From Diphasiastrum complanatum (taxonomy: Eukaryota; Streptophyta; Lycopodiopsida; Lycopodiales; Lycopodiaceae), in the NCBI GenBank assembly GCA_029204225.1, contig CM055113.1, positions 33,758,329 to 33,822,328 of the forward strand: a stretch of DNA of 64,000 bases, in the 5' to 3' direction. The translations under genes and the position numbers were made by a program. The stretch's first letter is position 1. Each line of letters begins with the position of its first letter. Shown here piece after piece: positions 59,151 to 64,000 of the stretch. The notes under the pieces were generated by a model, which did no database searches, was not told where the DNA came from, and saw only the letters and a list, made by a program, of their open reading frames with translations.

Positions 59151-61439
59151 GTCACCCTGAGTTAGCACAGCGCCTACTGCAAAGTCGCTAGCATCTGTTT
59201 CGACCACAAACGGCTGATTGGGGTCGACGACTTTTAAGACTTGTGCTGTAGCTAAGGCTGTTTTGAGAGCATCAAAGCTCTCCTGTTGTGCGGACTCCCA
59301 AATGAACTCCTTTCCCTTCCCCTTAAGGAGATTTGTCATAGGGACTGCTATTTGAGCATATTCCTTGACAAATCGTCTGTAATATCCCGCCAGACCAAGA
59401 AAGATTTGAAGTTCCAAAATATTCTGAGGTCTCAGCCAACTGAGTATGGCTTTAACCTTATTTGGGTCCATCTTAATCCCATCTGAAGAGATAATGTGAC
59501 CCAAATATGCTACTTCTTCAACGAAGAATTCACACTTGGATTGTTTAGCATAAAGCTTATGCTTTCTGAGCAGTCGAAACACCTTTCTGAGGTGTTTTAG
59601 ATGCTCCTTCCTGGTTTTGCTGTAAACGAGGATGTCATCTAAAAATACGACTACAAACTTACCCAAGTATGGTCTGAGGACACTGTTCATCAAGGTCATA
59701 AAGGTAGCTGGAGCATTTGTGAGCCCAAATGGCATCACCTTAAACTCATAATGACCGTGACGAGTCCTAAAGGCTGTTTTTGAGACATCTTCCGATTTTA
59801 TACGGACTTGATGATATCCCGATCTGAGATCTATTTTGCTGAAAAACTTAGCCCCGTCGAGTTGATCAAACAACTCGTCTGCCCGAGGCATAGGGTATTT
59901 ATTCTTAATTGTGACTTTATTGAGGGCTCTGTAATCTACGCAAAGACGCATAGACCCCTCTTTCTTTTTCACCAATAGGACTGGTGAGGCCCATGGTGAA
60001 CTACTGGTCTGAATTTGGCCTTTCCCAAGATAGTCTGTTAACTGCCTAGTTATTTCTTCATCCTCTGTTCGGCTGACCCGATACGGAGGTTTAGAAACAG
60101 GTGCTGTACCTGGTACTAGGTTTATTACATGATCTACCTCTCTGCTAGGTGGTAGACCATGTGGCAAATCTTCAGGAAAAACATCTTTAAATTTAGACAA
60201 TAAAGTTTCTAATTTACTGATTTTGTGCTGAATAGAACTGGAAATAGAAACTTCAGGAATAAACTGAAAGTCACATAAGAATACCTGATGGTCTTCGTCT
60301 CCGATTAGCTGACAGAGCTCTGAACTGCAGACCATAGGGCTGTTGGGAACATCATGCTCCCCATGCAACTGGATCTCTCGGCCTTTATACTGAAAGCTGA
60401 GGGTGTTCTCCTGATAGTTTCTGTGGAGGGAAGGTCCTAAACTGTAGAGCCAATCTCTCCCGAGAACAATGTCTGTTCGATCCAGGTGCATTATCTGAAA
60501 GTTTATTTCATCTTGGTACCCCTGAATACCAAGATTTAACTTACTTACCATAGTTTCCCATATTTTTTTATCTTCACCCTTAGCTAATGAAACTATGTAC
60601 CTATGCTGACTAGGTACTTCTGGTAGTTTAAGCTTTTTAACCAGGGTGTGGTTGATGAAATTATGGGTTGCCCCATCATCAACCATGACTCTTACTGACT
60701 GGTTACCAACTTTCCCATGCATACGTACTAGGTCATGCGGCCCAAAGCTGAAGGGTCTCGCTAGCATTGCAGAGGTGAGCTGGCAACAGTGTTCATGATC
60801 TTCATGATACACTTTGATCTCGGAAGCTGCTGAGTTACTGGGGAAACATACAGTCTGAACAAGATGAACTTGTTTTTTATCTTTTTTAGTGAAAGGCCCC
60901 TTGGGACACTGTCTGACTGTGTGTCCCTTGCCCATACACACAAAGCACAAACGTTCTTGTTTGGCTTTCTCAAAATCATCTGGTTTTAAGGGCTGTATGA
61001 GTGAAGGGCGTTTCTGAGGAGCTTCACCTTTAAATTTATCTTCTTTCTTTCTTTTTAAAAATTTCTTTTTAAATTGAAAGTCTTTCTGAGGAAGCTGCTC
61101 AGAAAGTGGTTGCTGTCTCGCTCTCTTCCTACCCACTGAATCATCATAGATTTGAGCATATCTGAGAGCTTGCTCAAGGGTAGTAGGCGAGTTTCTCTGG
61201 ACCTCTACTTTATATTCATCTTTGAGGCCACGGACAAATCCCCTGATTTTCTGATAGTCATCCATATTTTTAATCTTTAAAATTGCTTCTCGATACTGCG
61301 AGATATATTGGATGAGGGATTTATCCATTACTGTTCTTTCCCAGGCTTCCCAGGCTCTATCCAGTTCATTTTCTGGTAGAAATTCTCTTAGGAAAGCTTC
61401 TTCAAAAGCTTTCCATGACCGGGGAGTCTGCCCAGTCTC
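59073..61439 (-). pseudogene. Gypsy layer 3 gag C-terminus, protease, reverse transcriptase, RNase H start
   Basis: The frame continues directly from the gag frame beyond a TAG. It holds the CCHC knuckle [14 protein letters not shown] (about residues 128-141 of the 751-codon part), a protease site [12 protein letters not shown] with D in place of the usual S or T, and reverse transcriptase with [43 protein letters not shown] and the active site [10 protein letters not shown]. RNase H begins [15 protein letters not shown], then the frame is lost after GDQ near 59150, consistent with loss of one base, and ends at 59073. Confidence 0.93.
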
Positions 61440-61979
61440 CTAGAGATTTAACCACCACTTATAGGCCATAGGCCCTAAAGAAAGACTGGCCTCAATTGCT
61501 TGCAAATGGTCAGGGGTCTGTTTAAGAGCATGAATGTTCTTCCATTTGCTGAGGAAGGTTTGTAGAATATCTGCATTTCTATCCTTCTCTTCCCCATTAA
61601 AAGTAGGAGGCTTTAAATCTTTAAAAACACTGGGGTGAGACTGTAAAGTCTCACCCGAAACTGATGGAAGTGGAGAAGGGGATAACTGAGAAGTGGAGGG
61701 AAGGCTTCCTTTCGCGGAACTCAAAATCAAGTTTTTGAGTTCAGCGAACGAGTCGTCCACACTGGACTTGAAATTGGCTAATGCCAACTTCAGTTCATCC
61801 ACTTCTGTTACCAATTGGAGGAACTGCTCCTTGGTAACCAGTTCGTCGAGTTCTTCGGCGAACTGTTCCTGTTCTTCTACTTCCATGGGTTCCTTCCCTT
61901 TTCTGTAAGCCAAGGCTTCTGTTTCAAGTTCGTCGAAGCCTCTCTCCGGGGGTTGATCAGGTCCCTGAGGAGTGGTCAT
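61440..61979 (-). pseudogene. Gypsy layer 3 gag N-terminus
   Basis: Starts MTTPQGPDQPPERGFDELET and contains a heptad-like acidic stretch (LVTKEQFLQLVTEVDELKLA) and a capsid-like start (LKPPTFNGEEKDRNADILQT, SLGPMAYKWWLNL). A TAG at 61440-61442 stops it, but the same frame continues for 37 codons ([14 protein letters not shown]) into the next methionine at 61328. The stop is therefore a single lesion in gag, unless read through. Confidence 0.9.
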
Positions 61980-62676
61980 CTTCGGAACTGAAAGAGAGCT
62001 ACCTTAACTTCTGAAGGAAAAAAAGTCTAAAAGACTAATTTACAACTGTACAAGGGAAAGGAAAGATGACTTAGCTGTTTCTGAGGACTGTACTTCCAAA
62101 GAAAGAATGAAGAGGAACCCTTTCAGCTCTTTTCCCCAAAATTTCAGACCTGCTGTTCCGAAAAATGCCAATTTGAAGCTTCAAAACGGTGCTAAATTTC
62201 CCGGTTTTTTGATGATAGTAGCTCGCTGGTCTGATAGGAATCCTCTTGCTCCAAATCTCTGACGTTGGGGCCCAAAAACTTGTTGAAAAACCAGATTTTC
62301 AGAAGTACTGGCAGCGCTGGCCCTGCTCCTCCTTTTTGGCTTCAAACTCGCTGAGAACCAGTAACTTTTTCCCTGGAAATCGGATGTAGGTCTCTGACTG
62401 CACAGCGATGGAGGTGCTGGCTTCTTCCTACTCTAATTTCGCTGGGAAAACTATAGAGAATCCTCTCAACTCAGTGGGAAACAGCTGTTTTTTCAGCGAG
62501 TTACCTACACTTGGAATCTGACTCCTTGCTACTGTGATTTCTCAGTGGAAATCAGAAGTTTGAAGGCTGCTCCTACAGCGATCCTCCTCCTCTATTCCTC
62601 TCTGAGAATCTGAGAAACACTTCCTATCTTCTGATAGCTTTCTCTACTACTGTCCTGAACTCCCTAGGATGGAGAT
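61980..62676 (-). mobile_element. Leader of gypsy layer 3
   Basis: About 700 bp between the primer-binding site and gag, no long frame, as usual for the untranslated leader holding packaging signals. Confidence 0.8.
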
Positions 62677-62690
62677 GGCTCTGATACCAG
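62677..62690 (-). promoter_or_regulatory. Primer-binding site of gypsy layer 3
   Basis: On the coding strand CTGGTATCAGAGCC follows the 5' LTR end. TGGTATCAGAGCC is complementary to the 3' end of initiator methionine tRNA. Confidence 0.95.
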
Positions 62691-63048
62691 TGTAATAGAT
62701 CCCAACACCACAGTAGGGCAAACACTAACTGATCCACCCAACCTTGCCTACTCCCTGATATAGAGTAAGCCCCTCCTAGCCCAGTGTGAGGACTGGTAGC
62801 ATGCTACTGCCAAGTGTCGGCCACGTGGCACTGACGTGGCCGACTGCACGTCGGGACCCAACTGGGGGCCCTATCCTGCTGACAGGGTCCCTAGGCTGTG
62901 TTAGGCCCGCCATGGCTATGGACCGTGCTGGGGCACACTACTCACACTGTCTTGCCCTGTTGGTCATGTACGCTGGACACGACCCTGACTGTGGTATCTG
63001 ACCTATCTGTGTTCTCTAGGGTTCGGCACTGGTTACGAGCTCGTAACA
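62691..63048 (-). repeat. 5' LTR of gypsy layer 3
   Basis: 358 bp, the same as 56836-57193 except for two base changes (near 62905 and 62923 by eye). Confidence 0.97.
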
Positions 63049-63053
63049 GCATG
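63049..63053. repeat. Target site duplication GCATG, right
   Basis: Matches 56831-56835. Confidence 0.95.
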
Positions 63054-64000
63054 TCTCCTACTAATGGTAACGGGACCACAATACCTAGGAGACAACTTAG
63101 CACACACTCCTGATTTGAGGGTTTTAGAGTCAACTGGGACTCTCAAATAGACTTTCTCACCAACGGAGAACTGCACATCCCGTCTGTGTGGATCTGCGTA
63201 ATGCCTGGCTCGATCTTGGGACTGCCTAATGCTACGCTTAGCATGTTCTATCATCTGGTTTAGGTCTTCTAAAAAGTTTCTGGCTGCTTCAACTTTTTAT
63301 TGTTTAAACCCTAAAGCTATGAGTGAGCGTGGCTGAAAACCGTACATCAGCATAAATGGGCTGTATCCTGTAGCTGAATGTTTGGTACTGTTGTAAGCAA
63401 ACTCTAATATCGAGTGATACTCCTCCCAGTTAGTCTGCGTCTTGTTGACGTATGCACGAAGCATATCCTCCAACACCTGATTTATCCTCTCTGTTTGACC
63501 GTCCATCTGTGGATGGTCGGTGGTACTCATATTAAGTTTAGTATGGAGATGATGGAATACTACCCTCCAAAAATTTCCATTAAACTTATTGTCCCGGTCG
63601 TTGACTATGTCGGAAGGTAGACCGTACAATTTAAATAGCCCGTCTACAAACAACCTTGCTAACTCTAGAGCTGTAACGGTTGTCTTGGTCGGAATAAAAT
63701 GAGCCATTTTGGTCAGACGGTCAACTGTGACCCATATAACATCATTACCCTTTTGGGTTTTAGGCAGGCCTACTATAAAATCCATGGAGATACTCTCCCA
63801 TTTACCAACTGGTATATCTAAGGGCTGCAACAACCCTCCTGCCTTTAAACGCTCTGCTTTATTTATTTTACATTTCTGGCAACTGGTTACATATTGTTGG
63901 ACGTCCTTTTTCATACTAGGCCAGAAAAATTGCCTACGAAGAACTTCATAGGTCTTCTGTATGTCTCGGTGCCCCACACTAGGATTGTCATGACACTCAT
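63049..64000 (-). pseudogene. Gypsy family G layer 2, integrase region (runs past the window)
   Basis: Continues layer 2 on the other side of the layer-3 insertion. Minus-strand frames show IRQSQDRARHYADPHRR and VYLRVPVDSKTLKSGV (63033-63254), then the integrase core in the frame 63977-63297: VLRRQFFWPSMKKDV, MDFIVGLPKTQ, IVNDRDNKFNGNFW and HPQMDGQTERINQVLEDML. A TAA at 63297 breaks the frame. The aspartate of the second catalytic position (IVNDRDNKF) is kept. The 5' part of this element lies beyond the window. Confidence 0.9.

Larger units (their letters stand above)
56836..63048 (-). mobile_element. Ty3/gypsy chromovirus, family G layer 3, full length
   Basis: A complete 6.2-kb element on the minus strand: 5' LTR 62691-63048, primer-binding site 62677-62690, gag-pol, polypurine tract 57194-57209, 3' LTR 56836-57193, and a 5-bp duplication GCATG at both ends. 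The two 358-bp LTRs differ at only two positions by eye, so the insertion is recent. Two lesions interrupt the polyprotein: a TAG at 61440 and a frameshift near 59150. Confidence 0.97.

Overview
This window comes from a large, repeat-rich land-plant nuclear genome. Its one convincing host gene is an apparently intronless PLS-class pentatricopeptide-repeat (PPR) protein with a C-terminal DYW domain, a gene type expanded in land plants that edit organellar RNA. The rest is Ty1/copia and Ty3/gypsy retrotransposons, LINE-type sequence, a Mutator-like relic and long GA/CT microsatellites. A seed-free plant such as a fern or lycophyte fits, but that is inference. No tRNA, rRNA or CRISPR array was seen.

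Layout. 1-2480: degenerate tandem repeats and an LTR-plus-leader repeat. 2800-6900: a decayed copia element from gag to 3' LTR. 7000-11200: minisatellites, a copia RNase H scrap and two unrecognised coding-like pieces. 11340-13448: two further copies of the first LTR repeat. 13447-15835: a non-LTR retrotransposon whose C-terminus looks like a restriction-like endonuclease. 15838-18050: copy A of an unrecognised element, called family X here. 18565-21357: very long (TA), (CT), (GA) and (GAA) tracts around a LINE ORF1-like fragment. 21911-24152: a copia fragment duplicated as an inverted repeat. 24370-33400: remains of several copia elements and their LTRs. 34029-35711: a Mutator-like transposase relic. 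37103-39109: the PPR-DYW gene. 42632-43625: microsatellites. 43865-45867: a copia gag-protease-integrase relic. 45868-47560: family X copy B. 49083-50095: a second, 5'-truncated copy of the non-LTR element. 50096-55690: mostly featureless. 56103-64000: a three-layer nest of one chromodomain-bearing gypsy family; the youngest copy, 56836-63048, is structurally complete with 358-bp LTRs, a 5-bp target duplication, a primer-binding site and a polypurine tract.

How the pieces relate. Most coding sequence is mobile DNA of different ages. The gypsy copy with near-identical LTRs is youngest. The copia pieces are all broken, often joined directly to each other. Three signs of genome repair and turnover can be read directly: an 83-bp piece of the non-LTR element lodged as filler inside an LTR repeat, a LINE 3' end running straight into (TTC)n/(TC)n, and two family X copies in opposite orientation that each keep a different part of one coding region. 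Family X and the endonuclease-bearing non-LTR element are the best candidates for something poorly described.
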